Source: Thermotogaceae bacterium (GTDB lineage: Bacteria; Thermotogota; Thermotogae; B21-G9; HyVt-16). Taken from it: a stretch of 33,811 nucleotides of DNA. The translations under genes were made by a program, and so were the position numbers. Location of the stretch: contig DQYP01000102.1 of NCBI GenBank assembly GCA_011043375.1, positions 1 to 33,811 of the forward strand. Reading direction: 5' to 3'. The notes under the pieces were generated by a model. The model did not search any database. It saw only the letters and a list, made by a program, of their open reading frames with translations, and had not been told where the DNA came from. Below are positions 15,089-23,962 of the stretch, piece after piece. How positions within the stretch are numbered: position 1 is the first letter of the stretch; each line of letters begins with the position of its first letter.

Positions 15089-16041
15089 CAACTATACTCC
15101 TTTATAGATAGTTCTAACTCATCAATCAGCCTAAAAACTTGATAGGCACTCTTCACTTTCTTTAACTCATCACGGAAATACTTGGACTTTCTGAGGTTCT
15201 TTGAAAAGGCTATACCAAAAGACTTATATTTCCTAACGGCTCGCTCTTCCTCATAAAAATTCAGCATATTATCGAAGTGTTTTCTCATCATATCGATTAC
15301 CTCTATTTGGTCGATCTCTTTCACGTCACCTTCAATGAAAAAGGCATAGAGCTGATCAAAAATCATTGGTCTCTCTTTAGCTCCACGCGCAATCATAACA
15401 CCATCGAATCCCATGTTCAAAGCCTTGATCACGGATTCCACATTGAAGATGTCTCCACTGAGAAAAACCGGTATCGAGAGCTTTTCCTTTATTCCATACA
15501 CGAATTTCCAATCGGCACTTCCAGAGTATCCTTGTTGCACCGTTCTACCGTGAATTGTTATTAGATCAACCCCAATTTCTTGAAGTTTAAGACATATTTC
15601 CAGAAGATTTTTTGACTTTCTGAATTTGAAAGAAATTGGCTTTTCAAGATGATCCTTCAAACATTTGGCAATGTCATACAACTTTTGAGGTTCTTTCAAA
15701 AGCGCCGCACCGGAACCAGTTTTCATGACCTTTCTCACTGGGCAAGCACTGTTTATATCTATCCAGTACGCCAAATCCTCAATTTGCTTTGCAGCTTTAC
15801 ATATGATCTCGGGATCGTTTCCGAATAATTGAACAGCCGTTCTGGGTTCATCCATTTTTGGGAGCATCTCCACGGTTTTTGCGTTTTTTTCCAACAGAGC
15901 TCTTGCATTGATCATTTCAGTAAAACAAAAAGGAGCCTTGTATTCATAACAAAGTTTTCGGAAAGGATAATCGGTCACGCCAGCCATGGGTGCGAGACCA
16001 TAGAGTGCTATTTTTTTATCCTTCAATTTGACACTCTTCAT
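15088..16041 (-). CDS. dus: tRNA-dihydrouridine synthase
   Basis: Dus enzymes reduce specific uridines of tRNA to dihydrouridine using FMN and NADPH. The FMN-binding start LAPMAGVTDYPFRKL, the catalytic Cys in NSACPVRKV, KPISFKFRKS, ITIHGRTVQQGYSGSADW and GFDGVMIARGA are all present. The length of 317 residues is normal. The catalytic loop reads N-S-A-C-P where most homologues have N-x-G-C-P, a conservative change. The start ATG 16041 lies 1 nt after the nadD stop and uses GGAGGT within the nadD end. The exact uridine position cannot be assigned. Confidence 0.92.
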   Translation of the reverse strand: MKSVKLKDKKIALYGLAPMAGVTDYPFRKLCYEYKAPFCFTEMINARALLEKNAKTVEMLPKMDEPRTAVQLFGNDPEIICKAAKQIEDLAYWIDINSACPVRKVMKTGSGAALLKEPQKLYDIAKCLKDHLEKPISFKFRKSKNLLEICLKLQEIGVDLITIHGRTVQQGYSGSADWKFVYGIKEKLSIPVFLSGDIFNVESVIKALNMGFDGVMIARGAKERPMIFDQLYAFFIEGDVKEIDQIEVIDMMRKHFDNMLNFYEEERAVRKYKSFGIAFSKNLRKSKYFRDELKKVKSAYQVFRLIDELELSIKEYS

Positions 16042-16042
16042 A

Positions 16043-16603
16043 TTACGAATATACCTCCATCAATTCCTCGATTATTGAATCTGGGACGAAACCTTTTACT
16101 GATTTTCCAGTCTTCAACCTTTTTCTCACATCACTCGATGAAATCTGTATGAGAGGTAAATCCATCATCAGAAACTTTTCTTTGAAACTCAATTCCGGAC
16201 TGACGCGATACCTCGGATAAACACAGACTTGTGATTTAGCAATTATTTCTTCATATTTATACCACTTGTGAAACATCTTTGCCATGTCTTCGCCGATTAT
16301 CAAATATGGTCTTTCTCCCATCATTTTTATGAAGTGTTCTATGGTATCTATGGTATATGAAAGCCCTCCTTTTTTTCTCTCATAATCATTAACCTCTATT
16401 TCTTGAAACTCCTTGAGACAATCAATCACCCATCTGTACCTTTTTTCAAAGGGTGCCAGGGTTTCCGTTCTCTTATGCGGAGGCTGATAAGCTGGTATCA
16501 CGAAAAGCCTATCGAGTTTCAAATATTCAATTGAAAGTTGCATTATTATTATATGACCATTGTGAATAGGATTGAAAGAACCGCCGAATATTCCATATTT
16601 CAC
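16043..16603 (-). CDS. nadD: Nicotinate-nucleotide adenylyltransferase
   Basis: NadD joins ATP and nicotinate mononucleotide to make deamido-NAD. The nucleotidyltransferase motif GSFNPIHNGH (8-17) and the second motif ISSSDVRKRL near the C-terminus are intact, as is the substrate loop around YQPPHKR. The 186-residue length is a little short but within the family range. The start is GTG 16603, overlapping the obg stop as GTGA. The obg-nadD pair is a common arrangement in bacteria. Confidence 0.94.
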   Translation of the reverse strand: MKYGIFGGSFNPIHNGHIIIMQLSIEYLKLDRLFVIPAYQPPHKRTETLAPFEKRYRWVIDCLKEFQEIEVNDYERKKGGLSYTIDTIEHFIKMMGERPYLIIGEDMAKMFHKWYKYEEIIAKSQVCVYPRYRVSPELSFKEKFLMMDLPLIQISSSDVRKRLKTGKSVKGFVPDSIIEELMEVYS

Positions 16604-17913
16604 CTGTATTCGAACTCCCTATCTCCTATTATTACAGTATCACCAGGTTTAACGCCGAGTTTTCGAAGTTTTTCGTTCAACCCTGATTTCTCCAATATAC
16701 CCATGAAATATCTCAATCCATCCGTATAATCCATTCTTATTTTTCTCATGAGTTTCATTACATCTTCGCCTAAGATTTCGAAAACTCCCTCATCTACCTT
16801 TCTAACATCGAAATTCACTTTTTGATATGTTTTTATGCTTATGCTCTCGAGCGTTATGGGAGTTATTTCTTCCTCAGGAATTTCCTCATAGGATTTAACC
16901 AACTTTCTCTGCTCCTCGAGTATTTGCCAAATTCTATACTTCAATTCCTTAAGATTTTCACCTGTCATGGCAGACACGAAGATTATTTCTTTTCCAATAT
17001 TTTTAAAATAATTCTCGATCCTTTTCAGGTGATTTCGATTCGTAACCATATCTAATTTGTTGCCAACGATAATTTCTCTCTTTTCTGCAAGAATAGTGTG
17101 GTATTTTTCCAATTCCTCCCTTATATCTTTGTAATTCTCAATGGGATCACTCTCATTCAAAGGAGCAAGATCTATAACATGCACCAACAAGAGACATCTT
17201 TCAACATGTTTTAAAAAAACATCACCGAGTCCGACACCTTTATGTGCTCCCTTTATGAGTCCAGGAATATCGGCTATAATGTAGCTTCTATCATACCCTA
17301 TTTTTACCACACCAAGATTCGGAACGAGTGTCGTGAAAGGGTAATCGGCTATCTTGGGTCTGGCATTACTCAATTTGGAGATTATGGATGATTTTCCGAC
17401 ATTCGGATACCCTACTAAGGCCACATCAGCGAGTAATTTTAGCTCGAGGATTATCCATCTTTCCTCACCTGGATCGCCATTTTCCGCTATCCTTGGAGTC
17501 TGATATGTGGGAGTCGCAAAATGCGAATTCCCCTTTCCACCCTTGCCACCACGTGCAACACAGACAATCTGGTTATCTTTCTTCAAATCTGCAATTATTT
17601 CTTTACTTTCTGCATCTTTAACAACCGTTCCGATTGGGACCTCAACTATTAGATTTTTTCCACTCTTTCCATGTCTTTTTCCACCTTCACCAGGACGACC
17701 ATTCTCAGCCACGAAATGTTTTTTATACTTAAAATCAATGAGGGTATTCTTTTTGGCAGTAGCTTTTATAAAAACGCTTCCTCCGTTACCACCATCACCT
17801 CCATCAGGCCCGCCCTTTGGAACATATTTCTCTCTTCTAAAACTTATGGCGCCGTTACCACCTTTACCTGCTTTGACAAAGATCTTAGCGTAATCTACGA
17901 AATCCAAATTCAT
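16600..17913 (-). CDS. obgE: Obg family GTPase
   Basis: Obg is an essential GTPase that binds the large ribosomal subunit and couples its assembly to GTP/(p)ppGpp levels. The N-terminal glycine-rich Obg fold (about 3-157), a G domain with GYPNVGKSS (168-176), DIPGL (215-219) and NKLD, and a C-terminal OCT-like domain (about 345-425) are visible. The switch II segment reads PGLIKGAHKG, whereas most homologues have Glu at both Lys positions. The length of 437 residues is normal. GGAGGT lies 12 nt before ATG 17913. It precedes nadD, which it overlaps by 4 nt. Confidence 0.96.
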   Translation of the reverse strand: MNLDFVDYAKIFVKAGKGGNGAISFRREKYVPKGGPDGGDGGNGGSVFIKATAKKNTLIDFKYKKHFVAENGRPGEGGKRHGKSGKNLIVEVPIGTVVKDAESKEIIADLKKDNQIVCVARGGKGGKGNSHFATPTYQTPRIAENGDPGEERWIILELKLLADVALVGYPNVGKSSIISKLSNARPKIADYPFTTLVPNLGVVKIGYDRSYIIADIPGLIKGAHKGVGLGDVFLKHVERCLLLVHVIDLAPLNESDPIENYKDIREELEKYHTILAEKREIIVGNKLDMVTNRNHLKRIENYFKNIGKEIIFVSAMTGENLKELKYRIWQILEEQRKLVKSYEEIPEEEITPITLESISIKTYQKVNFDVRKVDEGVFEILGEDVMKLMRKIRMDYTDGLRYFMGILEKSGLNEKLRKLGVKPGDTVIIGDREFEYR

Positions 17914-17935
17914 GGTTCAATATGTACCTCCAAAT

Positions 17936-18298
17936 CTATTCATTTTTTATTATCTCCAATGTTTCACCATTAGGGCCTTTGAAATGGCAATAGGTGAATT
18001 CTCCTGATTTGGTAAGATCAGTTTTCAATTCAACACCAGCATTTTTGATCTTTTCAAAAGCCTGCTTGATATCCTCTGGTTCAAAGGCTATGTGAATATT
18101 GTCGTTGAAATCGATTTTCTTTCCTTTCAACTCATTCGGAGCTATCAGTTCTATCAAAGAGTTTCCCGTTGATAAGAACGCTATTTCATTGCCTTCCACC
18201 TTGAACCTTTTGCTGACCTCTAATCCTAAAAATTCGCGATAAAAATCGATGCTTTTTTCCAGATCACCTGTTATAACAGCTACATGATGAAGTCTCAA
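17936..18298 (-). CDS. VOC-family protein, glyoxalase/methylmalonyl-CoA epimerase-like
   Basis: This is a single 120-residue vicinal-oxygen-chelate domain with two beta-alpha-beta-beta-beta repeats. Metal ligands in the expected positions are His5, Glu50, His69 and Glu115. The sequence starts LHHVAVITGDLEKSIDFYREFLGL and ends GPNGETLEIIKN, as in lactoylglutathione lyase and methylmalonyl-CoA epimerase families. The reaction cannot be told from motifs. The start is TTG 18298, with AGGAGGTG 8 nt upstream. It lies 35 nt after a 2-hydroxyacid dehydrogenase, which is compatible with a role in alpha-oxoacid or 2-oxoaldehyde detoxification, but this is inference. Confidence 0.85.
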   Translation of the reverse strand: MRLHHVAVITGDLEKSIDFYREFLGLEVSKRFKVEGNEIAFLSTGNSLIELIAPNELKGKKIDFNDNIHIAFEPEDIKQAFEKIKNAGVELKTDLTKSGEFTYCHFKGPNGETLEIIKNE

Positions 18299-18333
18299 AT
18301 TCCATACACCTCCTCATAATGTGGATTAAATCC

Positions 18334-19323
18334 TCAGTTTTCACTATTGTTAAAGAGATCTCTCTGTTCAGGAACTAAATTTGGCGGTAATCTGTCATTC
18401 AGAGCAGCAAGCACATTTTCTGCAACCATCACCGCCATTCTTTCCCTTGTTTCAATTGAAGCACTACCTATGTGTGGTGCTAAAACTACATTCTTCATTT
18501 CGAGAAGTTCATCGGTAATCTTGGGTTCGTTCTCAAAAACATCCAAAGCGGCCCCCTTCAATTTTCCACATTTGAGAGCTTTGACGAGTTCTCTTTCATT
18601 TACAACTGCTCCCCTTGAAGTATTTATTAAATATGCACCATCTTTGATAATTTTAAATTCCTTTTTATCTATTAGATGATATGTTTCGTTAGTTAAAGGT
18701 GTATGTAATGTTATGAAATCGGATTTTTTGAGAAGTTCTTCGAGGCTAACAAAGGTTGCGTTTAAATTTCTTTCGAGTTCCTCGTTTTTCTTTGTTCTGC
18801 TATAGTATATAACCTTCATGTTGAATCCTAAGGCCCGCTTTGCAACGGCTTGACCTATTCTTCCAAAACCTATTATACCGAGAGTTTTACCGAAAATATC
18901 GTCACCAAGCAAAAGTTCCGGCCTCCAACCTTCAAATTTTCCTTGTCTGACGAATTCGTCTGCCTCTACGATTCTTCTTGAAACTGCCATTAACAGCGCC
19001 CAAGTCAGATCTGCCGTTGTTTCAGTTAAAACATCTGGGGTATTGGTGACCATTATACCTTTCTTTTTTGCATACTTAACATCTATGTTGTTGTAGCCAA
19101 CAGCATAGTTGGCAATTATTTTTAAATTCTTGAGCTCATCTATCACTTTTTCATCGATATCATCTGCAAGCAAAGTGATCAGGGCATCTGCATCCTTTGC
19201 CATTCCAATTATTTCTTCCCTTTTCAGAAGTTCGTTTTTTTCGTTCACCGAAACCTCAAAGTGTTCTCTCAAAATTTCTAAACCCACTTCTGGTATTTTG
19301 TACGTTACAAAAACTTTTCTCAT
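18334..19323 (-). CDS. D-2-hydroxyacid dehydrogenase, glyoxylate reductase-like
   Basis: This is an NAD(P)-dependent D-isomer 2-hydroxyacid dehydrogenase of 329 residues. The Rossmann nucleotide loop is GFGRIG, the catalytic residues are Arg in INTSRGAVV, Glu in FENEP and His in APHIGSAS, and the N-terminal substrate domain includes ANYAVGYNNIDV. It most resembles glyoxylate/hydroxypyruvate reductases (GyaR type), though substrate choice needs an assay. ATG 19323 overlaps the upstream HAD gene stop as ATGA, and the VOC gene follows. Together with the HAD phosphatase it might handle glycolate or phosphoglycolate, a guess based only on adjacency. Confidence 0.9.
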   Translation of the reverse strand: MRKVFVTYKIPEVGLEILREHFEVSVNEKNELLKREEIIGMAKDADALITLLADDIDEKVIDELKNLKIIANYAVGYNNIDVKYAKKKGIMVTNTPDVLTETTADLTWALLMAVSRRIVEADEFVRQGKFEGWRPELLLGDDIFGKTLGIIGFGRIGQAVAKRALGFNMKVIYYSRTKKNEELERNLNATFVSLEELLKKSDFITLHTPLTNETYHLIDKKEFKIIKDGAYLINTSRGAVVNERELVKALKCGKLKGAALDVFENEPKITDELLEMKNVVLAPHIGSASIETRERMAVMVAENVLAALNDRLPPNLVPEQRDLFNNSEN

Positions 19324-19967
19324 ATCAATTCCCTCACATCGACATATTTCACTCCAATTTTTTCACAACTTGAATCATACTGTGAATCGTTTCCAATCAT
19401 CACACATTTTTCTGGTGAGGTGGATAATTTATCACATATCTCCATGAAATATTTGACATCAGGTTTACAATACTTAGAATTTTCCATGTAAGTGATCAAG
19501 GCAAACTCATCTGGTTTCATTCCACTCCATTTTAATCGCTCAAAAATAGCGATTTTTGGGAATACGGGATTTGTAGCTAAGACCAAATTCTTATTCTCCT
19601 TTCTCAAATCTCGTAGAATCTTTACGAGTTCTTGATTAGGCTTTGTAAGGTGTGAAAGCTTTGGAAATTCTTCCTTATAAAATTTATCGAAGGTTGCTTT
19701 AAGCTCAACTTTTCTATTTTCCAAATTCAGCTTCCCGATCAACGCTTTTAAAAATCTTTCATAGTTGTCGGTGAAACCATCTGGATTTCTCGTTATTTCC
19801 TCAATGCATGACATAACAACGGGAAATATATTCCTCGGATCTATAAAGTTTTTCACATACTCACTTAAAAGTTTAAAATACTCATCTGCAAACCTGATCT
19901 CATCCATCTTTATCAAAGTACCATCGAGATCTGTGAGAATGTAGTCAAATTCACTGAACATGTTCAT
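19320..19967 (-). CDS. HAD-superfamily hydrolase
   Basis: This is a phosphatase-type haloacid dehalogenase protein. Motif I DLDGTL provides the nucleophile Asp13 and acid Asp15, motif II is in LATNP, the Lys of KPDVKYF is motif III, and motif IV is MIGNDSQYD. A helical cap lies between motifs I and II (about 20-95). In-frame starts are GTG 19973, ATG 19967 and ATG 19961. GGAGGAGG upstream suits ATG 19967 (9 nt from the second GGAGG) or GTG 19973 (6 nt from the first), so the start is uncertain by two codons. It overlaps the 3' end of rnr and couples to the dehydrogenase gene downstream. The substrate is unknown. Confidence 0.87.
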   Translation of the reverse strand: MNMFSEFDYILTDLDGTLIKMDEIRFADEYFKLLSEYVKNFIDPRNIFPVVMSCIEEITRNPDGFTDNYERFLKALIGKLNLENRKVELKATFDKFYKEEFPKLSHLTKPNQELVKILRDLRKENKNLVLATNPVFPKIAIFERLKWSGMKPDEFALITYMENSKYCKPDVKYFMEICDKLSTSPEKCVMIGNDSQYDSSCEKIGVKYVDVRELI

Positions 19968-22095
19968 TTTCACTTTCCTCCTCCACTATCTCAAAATCTA
20001 TTTCCATTCTTATTTTGTCCGCTGAAACAACCTTTGCTTTCAATTTATCACCAAGTCTATAGATCTTTCTCGATCTCTCACCTATCAACATATTACGGTT
20101 TTCATCGTATATGAAATAATCATTGAGAGTCGAAATGTGTATCAAACCACTTATGGCTTTTTCAGGTATCTCAACGAACAATCCAAATTTTGTTACACTG
20201 GTTACCACAACATCGAAAATTTCACCAATGTGCTGGGATATATATTCAACTTTCTTCATTGCAACTAAATCCCATTCTGCTTCATCGGCTTTTCTTTCTC
20301 TCTCTGAACAATGTTTAGCCACCATAAACAACTTCTTTCGAGCATCTTCCAATTGCTCCTCAGAAAATTTTTCACCCTTTAAAAATCTCTTTAACAACCT
20401 GTGTACAATCAAATCAGGATATCTCCTGATTGGAGAAGTAAAATGAGTGTAAGAGTAAGATGCAAGTCCAAAGTGCCCTATGTTGGTCTCAGAATACATA
20501 GCGCGTTTCATCGATCTAACCAACAATCTTTCAACACTACTTCTCAAAGGATGGTTTTCTGTTGCTTCAAGAAGCTTCTGAAGCGTCCCAGGATGCACCT
20601 TTTTCGGAAAATTGACTTTTATTCCCAGTACACTCAAATACATTTTTAGCTCCATTATCTCCTCGAGTTCTGGTTCCTCATGTACCCTGTATAAGAATGG
20701 GAGATCAAATTTGTCGAAGATCTCTGCAACGGTTTCATTTGCTTTTATCATGAACTCTTCAATCAATATCTCTGCTATTCCCCGTCTACGTGGGACGATA
20801 TCAATAGGCCACTTTTTTTCATTTAGAATCATTTTTACTTCATCACTTTTTATATCGATGATAGCTCCTCTTTCCTTCCTTCGTGTCCTGAGTATTTTTG
20901 CAAGTTTCGCCATCAATCTCAATTTTTCAGAGATTTCCTCTCCAAGGTTGGTTGCAACTAACTCATCGTTGTCTTCAAGAAGTCTATTCACTTCGGAATA
21001 GGTGAGTCTTTTTTTGCTCCTTATAACTGATTCATTTATTTCATAATTCACAATATCACCCTTTGGAGTTATTTCCATCTCTATACTCATGGTCAACCTG
21101 TCTTTTCCTTCAACCAGGCTACATATACCGTTTGACAACTTGAAAGGTAACATCGGTATCACAGTATCGATTAGATAAACACTCGTTCCCCTGCTGTAAG
21201 CTTCTCTATCAAGTGCAGAGCCCTCTTTAACGTAGTGCGAAACATCGGCAATATGAACTCCCAATAGATAATTTCCATTATCAAGGAGCTCTATCGAAAC
21301 AGCATCATCGAAATCTTTTGCATCCTCTCCATCTATGGTGAACACTATCTTATCTCTGAAATCTTTCCTACCTTTAAGATCTCTTTTATAAACCCTTGTT
21401 GGAATTTTTTTCGTCTCTTCTATAACCTCCTCCGGAAACTCTTCAGGCAGATTGTGTTTCACAAGCACTATTGGTAGATCATTGCTCGGATCGTCCACAT
21501 TTCCCAAGACACTTATCACTTTTGCTTCGGGATTTTTTGCCTTCGTTGGATACTTGATGATCTTAGCCACAACCAATTGGCCTGGACGTGCTCCTCCAAA
21601 ATTTTCACTGGATACATAAAAATCATAATTTATTTTTGGATCAACAGGTACGATGAATCCGAACAAACCTCGAGTTTCAAAAACTCCTACGATTTTTTTG
21701 AGGGAACGTTCCACGATCTGGACAACCAATCCTTTTTTCAACAATCCCCTGTGCCCGATTATCTCAGCGACAACTTTATCACCGTGCATGGCATTTTTCA
21801 TGTTCTCAAGTGGAATAAAGATACTTTCACCTTCTGGCGTAGTTAAATATGCTGCAGTACCTCGTCTAGTGAATTCAAGTTTTCCGAAAACAATCGAATC
21901 ACCAATTCTTCTATATTTTCCTCTGGAATCACGAAAAATATAGCCTTCTTTGATTAATTCCTTCAAAATACTCCTCAATTTTTTCCTTTGATCTTTCCCC
22001 TTTATCCTCAATAGTTTACAAAGTTCTTTCAAAGTTGAAGGTGAATAATCGGGGCTCTCAAAAAACTTCAAAATGTTCTTTTTGCTGATTGTCAT
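19951..22095 (-). CDS. rnr: Ribonuclease R
   Basis: RNase R is a processive 3'-to-5' exoribonuclease of the RNB family that degrades structured RNA and helps in rRNA quality control. Domains are an N-terminal winged helix (about 1-65), cold-shock domains (about 68-235), the RNB catalytic domain with TIDGEDAKDFDDA (253-265, carrying the metal-binding Asp residues), and a C-terminal S1 domain (about 625-700, DVVVTSVTKFGLFVEI). The length of 714 residues is normal; the C-terminus is acidic without the Lys-rich tail of E. coli RNase R. The start ATG overlaps the ABC-F stop as ATGA. Pairing with an ABC-F factor and Obg suggests a ribosome-quality theme. Confidence 0.95.
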   Translation of the reverse strand: MTISKKNILKFFESPDYSPSTLKELCKLLRIKGKDQRKKLRSILKELIKEGYIFRDSRGKYRRIGDSIVFGKLEFTRRGTAAYLTTPEGESIFIPLENMKNAMHGDKVVAEIIGHRGLLKKGLVVQIVERSLKKIVGVFETRGLFGFIVPVDPKINYDFYVSSENFGGARPGQLVVAKIIKYPTKAKNPEAKVISVLGNVDDPSNDLPIVLVKHNLPEEFPEEVIEETKKIPTRVYKRDLKGRKDFRDKIVFTIDGEDAKDFDDAVSIELLDNGNYLLGVHIADVSHYVKEGSALDREAYSRGTSVYLIDTVIPMLPFKLSNGICSLVEGKDRLTMSIEMEITPKGDIVNYEINESVIRSKKRLTYSEVNRLLEDNDELVATNLGEEISEKLRLMAKLAKILRTRRKERGAIIDIKSDEVKMILNEKKWPIDIVPRRRGIAEILIEEFMIKANETVAEIFDKFDLPFLYRVHEEPELEEIMELKMYLSVLGIKVNFPKKVHPGTLQKLLEATENHPLRSSVERLLVRSMKRAMYSETNIGHFGLASYSYTHFTSPIRRYPDLIVHRLLKRFLKGEKFSEEQLEDARKKLFMVAKHCSERERKADEAEWDLVAMKKVEYISQHIGEIFDVVVTSVTKFGLFVEIPEKAISGLIHISTLNDYFIYDENRNMLIGERSRKIYRLGDKLKAKVVSADKIRMEIDFEIVEEESENEHVQ

Positions 22096-23894
22096 ACTGA
22101 TTCCTCCCTATCGAATGGAGAATTTTTCTCCAATTCCAATTTCATTGATTCCAATTTTTCCAACTCCCTAAGAATTTCATTTTCTTTTTTATCTATCTCT
22201 TCAATTTCAGAATTAATCTCCATGAGTTTTTTATAATCGTTTTCTTGATACAACCTCCGGTTGAGATTTCTTCTCTCTTCGGCCAATTCTTCTATTAGCC
22301 TCTCAAGTTCATGAAAACGTTCGTTGATCTTTTTTAATCTGTTCCTGAGTTTTTTTCTCTCAAAATAACTGAGTTTATTATCGCTCGAGTTTACAAAATC
22401 ATCATCCTCTTTCAAAATATCAAGATAGTTCTCTAAATTACTTATCTCAATGATTCCATCTTCTTTCAAAACCATGAACTTATTGCACACCCTCTCTATT
22501 AAATATCTATCATGTGAAACCAACAACAAAGTGCCTGAATATTCTCTCAAAACATCTTCAAGCATTTGGGTGGTTGGTATATCTAAGTGATTCGTCGGCT
22601 CATCAAGAATCAAAAAATTCGGCTTAGCTATGAGATTTACTGCAAGCGATAATCTCAATCTCTCACCACCGCTCAAAATTTTGACAGGTTTGAAAACATC
22701 TTCACCTATGAAGCCGAATCTTCCAACATATGCTCTTACTTCATGATCGTTCCATTGCGGAGTCAGCGATTTTACAACATCGAAAACAACGTCGGCTGAA
22801 AAAATTTCGTTGTGGTTTTGTGTCAAAAAGCAAAATCTTACATTATGGCCAAGGGTGATTTCCCCAGAATAATCTATTTCATTGGTTATACATTTCAACA
22901 AGGTAGTTTTTCCAATTCCATTGCGTCCAAGCAGTGCTATCTTTTCTCCAGAATGTATTTCAAAACTCACTTTCTCGAAAACACTTTTATTACCGAATTT
23001 TTTACTCAGGTTCTTCACTTTCAGTACTATTTCGCCACTTCTTTTTGGCTCCGGTATCTTTATATTCACAGTTTCCCAATCTTCTATTAAAAAATGTGAC
23101 TCCATTTGTTTCGATAGTTTTTCAAAAGCTTTCAATCTGCTTTTCCCAACCTTGCTCAATTTCTTATCACCCGTCTGAAGAAATTTTCTCGCTTGTTCTT
23201 CAAGTTTACTCAATTTCTGCATCTTATTTTGATAGGATCTCCTTAATTCTTTTTGCAATCTCTTTCGGTTCTCGATGTAATCGTCATAATCTCCCTTAAA
23301 CTTCAACAGCCTTCTATTGTTTATTTCCCAAAAACACTGAGCAAATTTTTTCAAGATGTACCGATCATGACTAACTATCACAATGGCACCGCTGAAATTC
23401 TGAAGATTGCGCATGAATATTTCTATACCCAATAGATCAAGATGATTCGTGGGTTCATCGAAAAGTAAGAGGTCATAATCAGAGAGGAACAACTTGGCAA
23501 GTGAAATTCTTGTCAACTCTCCACCACTGAAATACTTCAATCTTTTGTTCCAATCCTCTTCTCTTATTCCAAAACCCTTTAACAGACTTCTCACTCGTCT
23601 ATCAATCGAAGGGTCATCTTTTGATAGATCTTCTTTCATCCAATCAAAAAGATTCACCTCAACATTATCCACCCTGAATTGGTCTTGATAACCTATTTTT
23701 ATCCCATTCTTTTGCTCTATAAAACCCTCTGTAGGTTTCAATTCACCATGCATTATCTTTAAAAGAGTGGTTTTACCCGAACCATTGGGCCCAACTAAAG
23801 CTATCCTTTCTCCAAAATAGATAGTTTGATTTATATTTCTAAATATGTACCCATCACCGTAATCAAATCCAACGTTTGAAAGTTTCAAAAGCAT
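22092..23894 (-). CDS. ABC-F family ATPase (Uup/EttA-like)
   Basis: This is a soluble protein of two fused ABC ATPase domains without membrane segments. Domain 1 has GPNGSGKT (35-42), YFSGGE and LLLFDEPTNHLD. Domain 2 has GRNGIGKT, LSGGERLRLSLA and FLILDEPTNHLD. Between them is the charged helical P-site tRNA interaction linker (about 215-285), and a C-terminal coiled coil (about 515-595) resembles that of Uup. ABC-F proteins bind the ribosomal E site and relieve stalled or slow translation; some give antibiotic resistance. The first signature has Phe where Leu is usual. GGAGGT is 6 nt before ATG 23894, preferred over TTG 23900. It is the first gene of the eleven-gene operon. Confidence 0.92.
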   Translation of the reverse strand: MLLKLSNVGFDYGDGYIFRNINQTIYFGERIALVGPNGSGKTTLLKIMHGELKPTEGFIEQKNGIKIGYQDQFRVDNVEVNLFDWMKEDLSKDDPSIDRRVRSLLKGFGIREEDWNKRLKYFSGGELTRISLAKLFLSDYDLLLFDEPTNHLDLLGIEIFMRNLQNFSGAIVIVSHDRYILKKFAQCFWEINNRRLLKFKGDYDDYIENRKRLQKELRRSYQNKMQKLSKLEEQARKFLQTGDKKLSKVGKSRLKAFEKLSKQMESHFLIEDWETVNIKIPEPKRSGEIVLKVKNLSKKFGNKSVFEKVSFEIHSGEKIALLGRNGIGKTTLLKCITNEIDYSGEITLGHNVRFCFLTQNHNEIFSADVVFDVVKSLTPQWNDHEVRAYVGRFGFIGEDVFKPVKILSGGERLRLSLAVNLIAKPNFLILDEPTNHLDIPTTQMLEDVLREYSGTLLLVSHDRYLIERVCNKFMVLKEDGIIEISNLENYLDILKEDDDFVNSSDNKLSYFERKKLRNRLKKINERFHELERLIEELAEERRNLNRRLYQENDYKKLMEINSEIEEIDKKENEILRELEKLESMKLELEKNSPFDREESV

Positions 23895-23910
23895 TTTCAA
23901 ACCTCCTTCG

Positions 23911-23941
23911 AGATTATACCATGATTTTCATGATAGAATTA
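23911..23941. promoter_or_regulatory. Back-to-back extended -10 promoters sharing a dyad
   Basis: On the minus strand TATAAT occupies 23918-23913, preceded by TGG, an extended -10 element. On the plus strand TAGAAT occupies 23934-23939, preceded by TGA. The 15 bp between the two -10 boxes contain the dyad CATGA-TTT-TCATG (23920-23932), which supplies both TG elements. No good -35 box is seen for either; each -35 position would lie over the other -10 box. Predicted start sites fall almost at the Shine-Dalgarno sequences of both first genes, giving very short leaders. A regulator could also bind the dyad. Confidence 0.6.
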
Positions 23942-23962
23942 TAGACGGGAGGATTGATAAGG

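Noticed and set aside
17507..17893. A 128-codon plus-strand frame opposite obgE.
   Set aside because: Its Pro/Leu-rich product mirrors the glycine-rich Obg domain on the other strand; it lacks a ribosome binding site and is a shadow of obgE.
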